Part shown: piece by piece, positions 25,175 to 32,977 of the stretch
Layout: each line of letters starts with the position of its first letter
Numbering within the stretch: the stretch's first letter is position 1
Assembly: GCF_016901775.1 (NCBI RefSeq)
Contig: NZ_JACJKW010000001.1
Coordinates: 1-64,000, forward strand
Length of the DNA stretch: 64,000 nucleotides
DNA from: Intestinimonas butyriciproducens
GTDB lineage: Bacteria > Bacillota > Clostridia > Oscillospirales > Butyricicoccaceae
Direction: 5' to 3'
The notes under the pieces: model-generated
The model's database searches: none
Seen by the model: the letters and a program-made list of their open reading frames with translations, nothing else
Told to the model about the DNA's origin: nothing
Translations under genes and position numbers: made by a program

Positions 25175-26719
25175 TCAGCCCCGGGGCATTTCCTCAGGCT
25201 TTTCCAGCCGCTTCAAAAGAAAGGGCAGATTTTCCCCAATATCGGAAGGCAGAATGCCGTAAACCGACCGCTCCAGGGCCAGCATGTCGGCACAGGCCCC
25301 GTGGAGACAGCTCCCCAGCACGGCGCTTTCAAACAAAGGCACTCCCTGGGCGGCAAAGGACAGGATCATCCCCGAAAGCACATCCCCGCTTCCTCCTTTG
25401 GAAAGGCCGGTATTCCCCGTCCGGTTTACATACAACCGGCCATCGGGAGAGGCCACCAGGGTACGGCTTCCCTTGAGCAGCAGTACAGCCCCGGTTTTTT
25501 GCGCAAACTCCAAGGCCACTGCCGCCCGGTTTTGCTGGATCATTTCCACACTTTTGCCGGTGAGCCGGGAAAACTCCAAGGGGTGAGGAGTCAGCAGCAG
25601 GTTTTCCCCTGTTTTTCCCAGTAGTTCAGGCCATTTTGCCAGAATATTGATGCCGTCGGCATCCACGATCAAAGGCGCTTTGCGGCAAAGGAGCAGATTC
25701 TGCATCAGCTGACCGCCCTCCAGCCCGGTGCCCAGTCCGCATCCCACCAAAATAGCCGAAGCCTTCTGACTCCACCTGGCCAGATCTTCATTCCACATGC
25801 TCTGTCCTTCCGGACTTTCCTCCAGCTCCATCATCACCGGTTCGGCCAGAGCTCCGGCGGCAATGGGCAGAATGCTTTTGGGCACGGCCAGGCGCAAAAG
25901 GCCCACGCCGCAGCGCAGCGCCCCCTTGGAGGACAAAATGGCCGCGCCGCTCATGCCCCGGCTTCCGGCGATATTGAGGGCCGTGCCAAAGGTGCCTTTG
26001 TTCCCCGCCGGATCCCTGGGCGGAAGCAGGGAAATACAGCTTCGGGGCGTCACAGTAAAGGCCCGGGCGGCGCAGTTTTCCCGGTCCTCTTCCTCCTCTC
26101 CAAAGCTGCGCAGCACCACTTTGCCGCAATGATCACTGCCTGGCTGGGAAAAATGGCCGATTTTATAGCAGCCCAGTGCGATGGTCACCTGGGCCTGGAA
26201 GGCCCCTTCCGCCCGGCTGCCGTCGTCTCCCCCCACGCCGCTGGGAATGTCGATGGCGGCCTTCTGAGCCGGACTTTTTTCACACAGAGAGAAGATATGG
26301 GCCACCGGGGGCGGCAGCTGGCCCCGCATCCCAATGCCGTAAACGGCATCCACAATGATGTCGCTGCCCATTAAAAGCTTTTCCAGCTCTGTTTCCCCTA
26401 TCGGCAGCCGGTACACCGGGATGCTGCCCAACCTCCGGTACATCTCCTGGGCGTCGGGATGGGTGGGTTCCTGAAGCAATAGTACAAAAGGCATGGCTCC
26501 CCGCAGCTGAAGATGGCGGGCCAGCACAAAGCCGTCGCCTCCGTTGCCCCCTTTTCCGCAGATCACGCACACCCGCTTGTCTCCCACGCCCCATTGGGCC
26601 TGGAGGGTCTCGCAGCAGGCTCTTCCTGCATTCTCCATCATCTGCAAGTAGGAAATACCCCGTTCGTAGGTCATCTGCTCCAGATGCCGGGTTTCCTGGG
26701 CTGTAAAAAGCGGGATCAT
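25175..26719 (-). CDS. nnr: Bifunctional NAD(P)H-hydrate epimerase / ADP-dependent dehydratase
   Basis: A 514-residue fusion of the two NAD(P)HX repair enzymes. Residues 1 to about 210 form the YjeF_N epimerase (CGKGGNGGDGFVLARHL, DAVYGIGMRG, DIPSGVGGDDG). From about 230 on, the kinase-like dehydratase carries NKGTFGTALNIAGSRGMSGA, LLTPHPLEFSRLTG and the nucleotide loop GGSGDVLSGMI. Together they convert hydrated NADH and NADPH back to usable cofactors. The length and order match bacterial Nnr proteins. AAGGAGGGGG precedes the ATG. Confidence 0.96.
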   Translation of the reverse strand: MIPLFTAQETRHLEQMTYERGISYLQMMENAGRACCETLQAQWGVGDKRVCVICGKGGNGGDGFVLARHLQLRGAMPFVLLLQEPTHPDAQEMYRRLGSIPVYRLPIGETELEKLLMGSDIIVDAVYGIGMRGQLPPPVAHIFSLCEKSPAQKAAIDIPSGVGGDDGSRAEGAFQAQVTIALGCYKIGHFSQPGSDHCGKVVLRSFGEEEEDRENCAARAFTVTPRSCISLLPPRDPAGNKGTFGTALNIAGSRGMSGAAILSSKGALRCGVGLLRLAVPKSILPIAAGALAEPVMMELEESPEGQSMWNEDLARWSQKASAILVGCGLGTGLEGGQLMQNLLLCRKAPLIVDADGINILAKWPELLGKTGENLLLTPHPLEFSRLTGKSVEMIQQNRAAVALEFAQKTGAVLLLKGSRTLVASPDGRLYVNRTGNTGLSKGGSGDVLSGMILSFAAQGVPLFESAVLGSCLHGACADMLALERSVYGILPSDIGENLPFLLKRLEKPEEMPRG

Positions 26720-26758
26720 AGTCCCCCTCCTTTTTTCCGTGATATGTACTGTTTGTAT

Positions 26759-26868
26759 TATACCATGGAGCGAAGCAACATGGTATATTGGCCGTGTTTT
26801 CGGTTGTCCCCCAAGGGACGAGAAAACGGCCGCAAAATCAGTATAATAGCCGCTTGCGGCTATTATAC
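26759..26868. other. Cluster of three hairpins in the nnr-MalY intergenic region
   Basis: Three hairpins follow each other in 110 bases: 26759-26767/26779-26787 (9 bp), 26790-26801/26822-26831 with an inner 26806-26810/26815-26819 stem, and 26841-26853/26856-26868 (13 bp, 2-base loop). A TATAAT on the minus strand at 26757-26762 overlaps the first and may be the nnr -10. None has a T-run, so they are not ordinary terminators. Function unknown. Confidence 0.5.
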
Positions 26869-26922
26869 CAGTTTCTTTCCCTTCCCGGGTGGACGGTTTG
26901 TAAACAGAATGGCAAAAAAGGA

Positions 26923-26950
26923 TTGACTTTTAATGGGGGAATGATATTCT
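26923..26950 (+). promoter_or_regulatory. Promoter of the MalY-like gene
   Basis: TTGACT at 26923-26928, a 16-base spacer and TATTCT at 26945-26950 lie 58 bases before the start codon, in AT-rich DNA. Confidence 0.55.
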
Positions 26951-27008
26951 ATTTTTAGATGCTAAACACCTATCAAAAATATCTATAAAAGACAAGGAAG
27001 GGATCAAA

Positions 27009-28187
27009 ATGTACGATTTCAAGAACGCTCCTCACCGGAAAGATCAAGGCTGCATCAAATGGGATAAGGCCGATGCCCTCTATGGCTGCGGTGTGGCAGA
27101 AAACCTGCTGCCCATGTGGATCGCCGATATGGATTTCGCTGTGGCCCCTCCCATTGTGGCCGCTCTGCAGAAGAGAGTGCAGAATCTGGTCTTTGGCTAT
27201 GATTTCTTGACCGATGAATATTATGAAGCTGTTGTGGGCTGGATGAAGCGCCGCCACAACTATGAGATCCAGAAAGAGTGGATCACCTTCACCCCCGGTA
27301 TTGTCACCGCTCTGCACATGGCGGTCAACTCCGTCACCGAGCCCGGCGACGAAGTGCTGATGTGCTCTCCGGTATACGGCCCCTTCTTTGGCGCCACCAC
27401 CGATGAAGGCCGTGTGCTGCTGGATGTGCCCCTCCATGACGAGGACGGCTACTACACCATGGACTGGGATGCCATGGAAAAGGCAGTCACCCCCAAGACC
27501 CGGGCCATGCTGCTGTGCTCCCCCCACAACCCCGGCGGCCGTGTGTGGACCAGAGAAGAACTCTGTAAGCTGGATGCTTTCTGCGAAAAGCACAACATTT
27601 TCGTCATCGCCGACGAGATCCACAACGACCTGGTGTTCTCCGGCGAGCACATCGTCTACGGCAATGTGTCCGAGCATGCCAAGATGAACTGCATCATCTG
27701 CACCGCTCCCAGCAAGACCTTCAACCTGGCCGGCATCCAGGGCTCCAATATCCTGATCGCCAACGAGGAAGTGCGGAAGAAGTTCCAGGCTCAGGTAGCC
27801 AAAGCTCACGCCAGCGCCAACATCTTCGCCGGCCCCGCCACCATCGCCGCCTACAACGAAAGCGAACAGTGGCTGGATGAGCTGATCGATGTGCTGCGGG
27901 GCAACTGCCAGTACTTTGTGGACTTCATCCACGAGCACTGCCCGGAGCTGAAGGTGCGCATGAACGAAGCCACCTATCTGATGTGGTTGGATTGCCGCGG
28001 CCTGGGCATGACCGAAGAAGAGCTGGGCAAGTGGTTTGCCGAAAAGGTGGGCATTGCCGCCAATGTGGGCTCCTGGTTCGGCCAGACCGGCACCTGCTTC
28101 CGCCGTCTGAATATGGCCTGCCCCCGCACCTTTGTGGAGGACGCCTGCCAGCGGATCGAAAAAGCCGTCAAGGAACTGCGCAAGTAA
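27009..28187 (+). CDS. MalY/PatB-type PLP-dependent C-S lyase / aminotransferase
   Basis: A 392-residue fold-type I PLP enzyme of the MalY/PatB group; known members cleave cystathionine or other cysteine conjugates to give pyruvate, ammonia and a thiol. MWIADMDF at residues 38-45 is the group's hallmark. SPHNPGGRVWTREEL, VIADEIHNDLVFSG and APSKTFNLAG (PLP lysine) are the cofactor site, and the substrate Arg lies in CFRRLNMACPR. It runs on its own promoter and ends in a hairpin at 28204-28239. It fits the sulfur-amino-acid theme of the window. Confidence 0.92.
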   Translation: MYDFKNAPHRKDQGCIKWDKADALYGCGVAENLLPMWIADMDFAVAPPIVAALQKRVQNLVFGYDFLTDEYYEAVVGWMKRRHNYEIQKEWITFTPGIVTALHMAVNSVTEPGDEVLMCSPVYGPFFGATTDEGRVLLDVPLHDEDGYYTMDWDAMEKAVTPKTRAMLLCSPHNPGGRVWTREELCKLDAFCEKHNIFVIADEIHNDLVFSGEHIVYGNVSEHAKMNCIICTAPSKTFNLAGIQGSNILIANEEVRKKFQAQVAKAHASANIFAGPATIAAYNESEQWLDELIDVLRGNCQYFVDFIHEHCPELKVRMNEATYLMWLDCRGLGMTEEELGKWFAEKVGIAANVGSWFGQTGTCFRRLNMACPRTFVEDACQRIEKAVKELRK

Positions 28188-28203
28188 GAAACTGGCCTTG
28201 GGC

Positions 28204-28239
28204 CTGAAATAAAGCACCCGTTAGGGTGCTTTATTTCAG
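28204..28239. terminator. Left copy of duplicated terminator hairpin, locus B
   Basis: A perfect 16-bp stem (28204-28219 with 28224-28239) with a GTTA loop lies 16 bases past the MalY-like stop. Its core, 28211-28232, recurs at 28443-28464 with two changes, bracketing the repeat element. Confidence 0.85.
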
Positions 28240-28240
28240 C

Positions 28241-28442
28241 CTGTCGATAAACCGATGTAGCCCGAGGAAAGAGGTTTGCTTTCCCCCTCATCAATTCGCA
28301 AAAACCGGCGACCTGTGCGTCGGTTTTTGCACCTCTCAAGGGGCAAGTGTGGCCGATTGACCGCCAGAAGCGGCCAATCGGCTGCATGCAGGCCCTTACA
28401 AAAACTCGAAAAAGTGGTAAAAGCCACTTTTTCGACATGCTC
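28241..28442 (+). mobile_element. Terminator-nested hairpin element, copy B (202 bp)
   Basis: The second copy of the dispersed element begins CTGTCG and ends GCTC, like copies A and C. Hairpins are at 28298-28306/28322-28330, 28352-28364/28370-28382 (one mismatch) and 28406-28417/28424-28435. Its last 150 bases are nearly identical to copy C, while the first 50 are unrelated to either. The flanking 22-base hairpin copies (28211-28232 and 28443-28464) match at 20 of 22 positions and are unlike those at the other two loci. It lies between convergent genes and fills most of the gap 28188-28468. Confidence 0.75.
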
Positions 28443-28467
28443 AAAGCACCCGTTGGAGTGCTTTTTT
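28443..28467. terminator. Right copy of duplicated terminator hairpin, locus B
   Basis: The second copy of the 28211-28232 hairpin core, with two changes and a run of six T residues after it on the plus strand. It abuts the stop of the minus-strand gene at 28469. Confidence 0.8.
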
Positions 28468-28468
28468 C

Positions 28469-29020
28469 TTATTCTGTTTTTGCCCTTTCGTCCTCCCCGG
28501 CATCCCGGAAAATCTTGCGCAGACCGGTATACAAAAACCAGGCGGGGATCTGATACAGCAGCACATATCCGGCGCTGCGGCGGGCCACCTCTATGCTCTC
28601 CCATGGAAAAATCACCAAAGAGGAAAACCGGCTGGCCACCACATTCCCCATGATGTTGCACAGCAGCAAACTGAGGGCCAGGGCCGCACCCCAGTAGAGA
28701 TAGGTCCGCTTCCAGCCATACCGGCTGAGCAGCCATACGCTTGCCGCCACCACAAACAAACCGATCAGGCAGGCGCCGCCGATCTCCCGGGGCACCAATG
28801 TTTCCGATGGAGAGGACACAAGGCTGGGCCCTGCCAGAAAGTGGCGGAGAAAGGCGATCACCTGGTCGATCATCTCCCCTATGGGCGTTTCGATGTCGTC
28901 AAAGGGCGGCGTACGCATACTCACTTTCCGCCAAAGATCCAATGCACAGTACAAAAGCTGCACTGCCACAAACACAAACGCAAAAATCCAGCCGCCTACA
29001 GCTCTTTTCTTGCTCTTCAT
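28469..29020 (-). CDS. Hypothetical integral membrane protein, tandem paralog 2
   Basis: A 183-residue protein with about four hydrophobic segments (residues 8-30, 85-105, 112-135 and 150-170). It shares FLRHFLAGPSL, REIGGACLIGLFVVAASVWL, RYGWKRTYLYWGAALALSL and YQIPAWFLY with the gene beside it, so the two are duplicates. No function is recognised. GGGAGGG lies before the ATG. It follows its paralog by 14 bases, so they are probably co-transcribed. Confidence 0.75.
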   Translation of the reverse strand: MKSKKRAVGGWIFAFVFVAVQLLYCALDLWRKVSMRTPPFDDIETPIGEMIDQVIAFLRHFLAGPSLVSSPSETLVPREIGGACLIGLFVVAASVWLLSRYGWKRTYLYWGAALALSLLLCNIMGNVVASRFSSLVIFPWESIEVARRSAGYVLLYQIPAWFLYTGLRKIFRDAGEDERAKTE

Positions 29021-29034
29021 GATGATCCCTCCCT

Positions 29035-29577
29035 TTATCCTTCCCGTTCTTTCTGGATGTTCCGGGCGAGATACCGGCTTCCTTCATACAAAAGCCAGGC
29101 GGGAATCTGATAAAAAATCACATACCCGGCACACCGCAAGGGGACTTCTGCCAGGTTTTTGCTGCCAATGGCCGGATCGGAAATCCCCGATCCTGCCATC
29201 AGATCGAGGGCAAAGCAAAGAGCGATGGAAAGGGCCAGGGCCGCACCCCAATAAAGATAGGTTCGCTTCCAGCCGTAATGTGCCAGCAGCCATACCGTCA
29301 CCGCCACCACAAACAAACCGATGAGAGTGGCGCCACCAATGTCCCGGGGCCATATTTTAGGGGTCAGCGGATCGGCTTTCAGGCTGGGCCCCGCCAGAAA
29401 ATAACGCAGAAAGGTGCTGATCTGCTCCAGGATCTGATACACCATACTGCTTCCCTCTGCCGAGCCGCTGAGGACCATCTGCCGCCGGGCCATTTCCGCA
29501 AGGCCTTGCAGCAGGTGAAGCCCGGCAAAGCTCCCCACAAAAATCCAACCGGCTTTTTGCGTGATGTTCTTTTTCAT
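29035..29577 (-). CDS. Hypothetical integral membrane protein, tandem paralog 1
   Basis: A 180-residue membrane protein alike in length and layout to its neighbour (FLRYFLAGPSL, RDIGGATLIGLFVVAVTVWL, HYGWKRTYLYWGAALALSI, FYQIPAWLLYEG). The N-terminal third, which lies outside or in a loop, differs most between the pair. I start at ATG 29577, 7 bases after GGAGG; an ATG two codons earlier is too close to that box. The first gene of a probable two-gene unit; function not recognised. Confidence 0.75.
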   Translation of the reverse strand: MKKNITQKAGWIFVGSFAGLHLLQGLAEMARRQMVLSGSAEGSSMVYQILEQISTFLRYFLAGPSLKADPLTPKIWPRDIGGATLIGLFVVAVTVWLLAHYGWKRTYLYWGAALALSIALCFALDLMAGSGISDPAIGSKNLAEVPLRCAGYVIFYQIPAWLLYEGSRYLARNIQKEREG

Positions 29578-29698
29578 ATCCATCCCTCCTGCCTTTGAAA
29601 ATTTTTAAATGAGTATGTAGCAAAACAACTCACTTTATCTTTAAAATACCATTCTTTTCCTCATCCGTCAACCTATTTCCCTCTCTTTCTCTGAAACC

Positions 29699-29733
29699 AA
29701 AAGGGCCTGCCGCAGTTTGCGGCAGGCCCTTCG
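29699..29733 (-). terminator. Intrinsic terminator of the isoaspartyl dipeptidase gene
   Basis: A perfect 14-bp stem (29701-29714 with 29718-29731) lies 10 bases past the stop at 29744. On the minus strand TTTT follows within the flank. Confidence 0.8.
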
Positions 29734-29743
29734 TGATTCCTTC

Positions 29744-30907
29744 TTATTCCTCAAAGGTGCCCTTCAGCAGCACCTTGCCCTCGCACATTGCCAGTTTGCC
29801 CTTGGCAATCACCGAGGAAATATTCAGCTCCTTATCCAGCACCAACAGATCGGCGTCGGCCCCTTCCTGAATGCAGCCCTTGACTCCTTCTTTTCCCAGA
29901 CGCAGAGCGGGAGAAGTGGTGAAGATGCGCAGCATCTCCTCCAGGGGCACATCCAGCTCCAGCACACCCCGGCGCAGCTCGTACAGCAGCACTGCCGGGC
30001 TTACATAGGTCAGGCCGATGCAGCGGCCATTTTCGTCAAAACGAGGCTGGCTGCCATTGCCGTCGGAGGACATGGACAGGTGATCCAGATCCACACCCTT
30101 TTTGATGCAGTAGGCCACCATATCAGCGGCGCTCTCTCCATCCTCCTTCAAAGAACCGTGGGCTGTCAGGTCAAAATTGCCGCCCATTTTGGACAGTTTG
30201 ATGGCCTCATCCAGCAGTTTGTAATTCCGTCCCACATGGGTGGGCAGGAAGGTTTCGATAGGCACATCGGATTTTTCCAGCGCCCGGAAGATGGGGTCCA
30301 GCATCCCTTCCCGCACGCCGGTGTGGATAGTGAGCAATCCGGCCTTGCCGCTGAGCATGCCGCCCATGTTCACATCGCTGGCCAGGCGGGTCATTTCGTC
30401 ATCGGTAATGGTGGAGCTGCGGTGATCGCTCATGGCCAGTTTGGCGCCGATGATCTTATCGATGAGCATAATATCCCGCAGCACGCTGCCGGTGAGAGTG
30501 ACGGTGGGATACTGATAAGAACCGGTGAGCATATAGGTGCTGATGCCTTCGGTTTCCAAGGCCGTCACCTTGCCCAGCAGGTTTTCCAGACTGCGGGAGG
30601 TGCCGTCGGTGCCCAGCAGACCCAGCACAGTGGTGACACCGCTGCGGATCAGCTCGCTGAGATTCAGCTCCGGGGTACGGCTATGATAGCCCTGTTCCCC
30701 GCCGCCCCCTGTCACATGGACATGGATATCGATGAGACCAGGAGTGACAATGGCGCCATGAAGATCCATGACCTCCACCCCGTCCAGGCCCTCATAGCCT
30801 TCGATTTTCTCGGCCACCTTCATGATTTTGTCTCCGGCCAGCAGGATATCCCGCATTCCCACATGCTTGGGAGCGTATACATCGCAGTTTTTCAGCAGTT
30901 TCAGCAT
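29744..30907 (-). CDS. iadA: Isoaspartyl (beta-aspartyl) dipeptidase
   Basis: A 387-residue amidohydrolase-superfamily enzyme that cleaves beta-aspartyl dipeptides left when damaged proteins are degraded. LIDIHVHVTGGGGEQGYHSR holds the first metal His pair and the IadA-type glycine loop; later parts are GLLGTDGTSR, TGSYQYPTVT, LTIHTGVREGMLDP, THVGRNYKL and MSSDGNGSQPRFDENG with the catalytic Asp. I start at ATG 30907, giving the usual family length of about 390; the frame opens 30 codons earlier. It has its own promoter and terminator. Confidence 0.93.
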   Translation of the reverse strand: MLKLLKNCDVYAPKHVGMRDILLAGDKIMKVAEKIEGYEGLDGVEVMDLHGAIVTPGLIDIHVHVTGGGGEQGYHSRTPELNLSELIRSGVTTVLGLLGTDGTSRSLENLLGKVTALETEGISTYMLTGSYQYPTVTLTGSVLRDIMLIDKIIGAKLAMSDHRSSTITDDEMTRLASDVNMGGMLSGKAGLLTIHTGVREGMLDPIFRALEKSDVPIETFLPTHVGRNYKLLDEAIKLSKMGGNFDLTAHGSLKEDGESAADMVAYCIKKGVDLDHLSMSSDGNGSQPRFDENGRCIGLTYVSPAVLLYELRRGVLELDVPLEEMLRIFTTSPALRLGKEGVKGCIQEGADADLLVLDKELNISSVIAKGKLAMCEGKVLLKGTFEE

Positions 30908-30968
30908 AGTTTTTCCTCTTTCTCCGGGCCATGGTCCGGCGTTTTTGGGCAGAAGCCCTGCTGCCTTT

Positions 30969-30997
30969 AGTTTACTCGCTGACGCCCGGATTTGCAA
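30969..30997 (-). promoter_or_regulatory. Promoter of iadA
   Basis: On the minus strand TTGCAA (30992-30997), a 17-base spacer and TAAACT (30969-30974) lie about 60 bases before the iadA start. Confidence 0.55.
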
Positions 30998-31088
30998 TGG
31001 GCAAGGGGGATTTTATTGCCTCCCATGATGGAAATCCTCTACCCCCTATGCTATACTGTTTAATCATACCATTGGGAGGAGAATCACA

Positions 31089-32303
31089 ATGCTTGTGACC
31101 ATCCGTCAAACCAAATCAAGTGGCCAAAATCTGTTCCAGGTGGAGGAACGGGGCCAGCTTCTCTTCCAGGCCCAGACCCCCTGGGCCGATCTGCGCCTGC
31201 CCCTGGAGGCAGAAAACATGCGTCGGCTTACCTTTTCCGATGCCCAGGGCCGGCCGCTTTACCATACATCCTACCGGCTGCTGGACAATGTCCTGCACAG
31301 CCTTACCAAATACAAATTTCTCCTGGGCGCATCGGCCCAGGTGGAAGAATATGAGATTCTGGACGAGGCCGGCCGGCAGCAGGGTTCCTTCTACACCCAG
31401 ATCGATGGCATATTCACCTCCCAGCTGACCATCTGCTATGGAGAAGAGCAATACGACTGCTATCCCCGGTTTATGGGAAAAATCTATGTGGTGAGCATTT
31501 TTCGGGACGGCCGGCAAATCGCCCAGATCACCAAGCCTTTGGACACCTGGAATCTGCTGGATATCTATTACCTTCACCTTCTGGAAAACTGCCGGCATCT
31601 TCTGCCCATCCTCTGCTTTTTCACCATCTATATCGATGCCCTTTCTTTTGCTCAGCCAGGACGGGCCGTCAAATATTCTGTGGAAAAGCGCCGGGCCTAC
31701 TCCTTCAATAAAAACAATGACAAATACGATCCCCACTGGATTGCTCAGGCCTTCGGCCCTGAGGCCCAGAGGGAACTGGATCACTTGCTTCAGGAACACC
31801 CGGAGAGGAATCCCCGCAGCGCTGCCGGTTTGAAAAGGGCATGGAAATGGGCCGCCATCATCGCAGGTGCCCTTTTGCTCCTTGCGGCCGGAGGTATCTG
31901 GGCCTTCCTCCTGTTCTTCTCCCCCACTCCCCTGCTTCCCCAGGAGTTTGTCCAGCAGATGGAAGAAGAAGGATATCTTCTGTCCCAGCCAATCCTTACA
32001 TACACAGGAACAGAGGAAGCCTGGGAGGCCAGCCGGGATGGCTGCTATGTGCAGTTTTTTGCTTTTTCCTTGGAAGATCAGGCCCGCTCCGCCTTTACCC
32101 TTATGAACAGCGAGCTGGAAAAGATCCAGTCTAACATCCATAGCCGATCTTCCATGTCTTCTGAACATGCACAACGGGAAGCCTTTATCTGTGAAGATTA
32201 TTTTTATGCCTTTTCCCGTATCGAGGACACCCTGGTTTTGTGTGCAGCTCCCCTTTCCCAGAAGGAACTGGCCCAGGATACCCTCAAAGATCTGGGATAT
32301 TGA
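31089..32303 (+). CDS. Hypothetical membrane protein with LURP/tubby-like N-terminus
   Basis: A 404-residue protein. Residues 1 to about 200 are strand-rich (MLVTIRQTKSSGQNLFQVEE, YEILDEAGRQQGSFYTQIDG, GKIYVVSIFRDGRQIAQITK) and recall the LURP-one/scramblase-like fold, which is only an impression. One strong membrane segment lies near residues 262-286 (WAAIIAGALLLLAAGGIWAF), and the last 115 residues form a separate charged domain outside or inside. TATACT at about 31050 may be its -10, and GGAGG precedes the ATG. No function assigned. Confidence 0.7.
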   Translation: MLVTIRQTKSSGQNLFQVEERGQLLFQAQTPWADLRLPLEAENMRRLTFSDAQGRPLYHTSYRLLDNVLHSLTKYKFLLGASAQVEEYEILDEAGRQQGSFYTQIDGIFTSQLTICYGEEQYDCYPRFMGKIYVVSIFRDGRQIAQITKPLDTWNLLDIYYLHLLENCRHLLPILCFFTIYIDALSFAQPGRAVKYSVEKRRAYSFNKNNDKYDPHWIAQAFGPEAQRELDHLLQEHPERNPRSAAGLKRAWKWAAIIAGALLLLAAGGIWAFLLFFSPTPLLPQEFVQQMEEEGYLLSQPILTYTGTEEAWEASRDGCYVQFFAFSLEDQARSAFTLMNSELEKIQSNIHSRSSMSSEHAQREAFICEDYFYAFSRIEDTLVLCAAPLSQKELAQDTLKDLGY

Positions 32304-32312
32304 AATGAAAAC

Positions 32313-32350
32313 AGAAGCCCTTCCTTTCCAGTGGAAAGGAAGGGCTTTTT
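32313..32350. terminator. Bidirectional terminator between 404-residue gene and mgsA
   Basis: A perfect 15-bp stem (32315-32329 with 32333-32347), with a T-run after it, lies between convergent genes. Confidence 0.9.
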
Positions 32351-32821
32351 CTAATCTCCGATACGGGCCTGCATATGCTGGGAAAAGTCCATCAGCCGCC
32401 GGGGATATGTCTCGTGCATCAACGGGGAGGACAAAAGAAAATCGGCGGTGGCCCGGTTGGTGGCCACGGGAATATTATACAAAGCAGCAATGCGCAAAAG
32501 GGCCTTCACATCCGGGTCATGGGGCTGCTGGGTCAGGGGGTCCCAGAAAAAGACCATCAGATCGATCTCCCCTTCGGTGATCCGGCTTCCCAGCTGCATA
32601 TCGCCGCCCAGAGGGCCGCTGCGGTACCCCGTGACCGTCAGTCCGGTGGCCCGGCTGACCAGTCCGGCGGTGGTGCCGGTGCCGCACAGGGTATGCTGGG
32701 AAAGCTCCTGGCGATGCTCCATGGCCCAGTCGATCATTTCCTGTTTCATGTTGTCATGGGCCACCAGGGCGATCCGCTTCCCCGGCCCCATATCCACTGT
32801 AATATACTGTGTTGCTTTCAT
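32351..32821 (-). CDS. mgsA: Methylglyoxal synthase
   Basis: A 156-residue enzyme that turns dihydroxyacetone phosphate into methylglyoxal and phosphate, a bypass of lower glycolysis when phosphate is short. IALVAHDNMKQEMIDWA, LCGTGTTAGL, SGPLGGDMQLG and VFFWDPLTQQPHDPDVKALLR are family signatures; the Asp of GGD is the catalytic acid. The length is near the usual 125-155. It is the only gene of its unit, convergent with the preceding gene. Confidence 0.95.
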   Translation of the reverse strand: MKATQYITVDMGPGKRIALVAHDNMKQEMIDWAMEHRQELSQHTLCGTGTTAGLVSRATGLTVTGYRSGPLGGDMQLGSRITEGEIDLMVFFWDPLTQQPHDPDVKALLRIAALYNIPVATNRATADFLLSSPLMHETYPRRLMDFSQHMQARIGD

Positions 32822-32977
32822 TTTTCTTCACTCCATTTATTATTCCATCCTTATTTTACCTGTTTTTCTTTTCTTTGAAAAGCAGTTTTCCGTAAAGTTT
32901 TTTTGACGCCTGGCTCTTTTCCCCGGAACATGATATGATAAATAAAGGAAAATCCCCGTTGTCAGGAGGTCTTTGTG

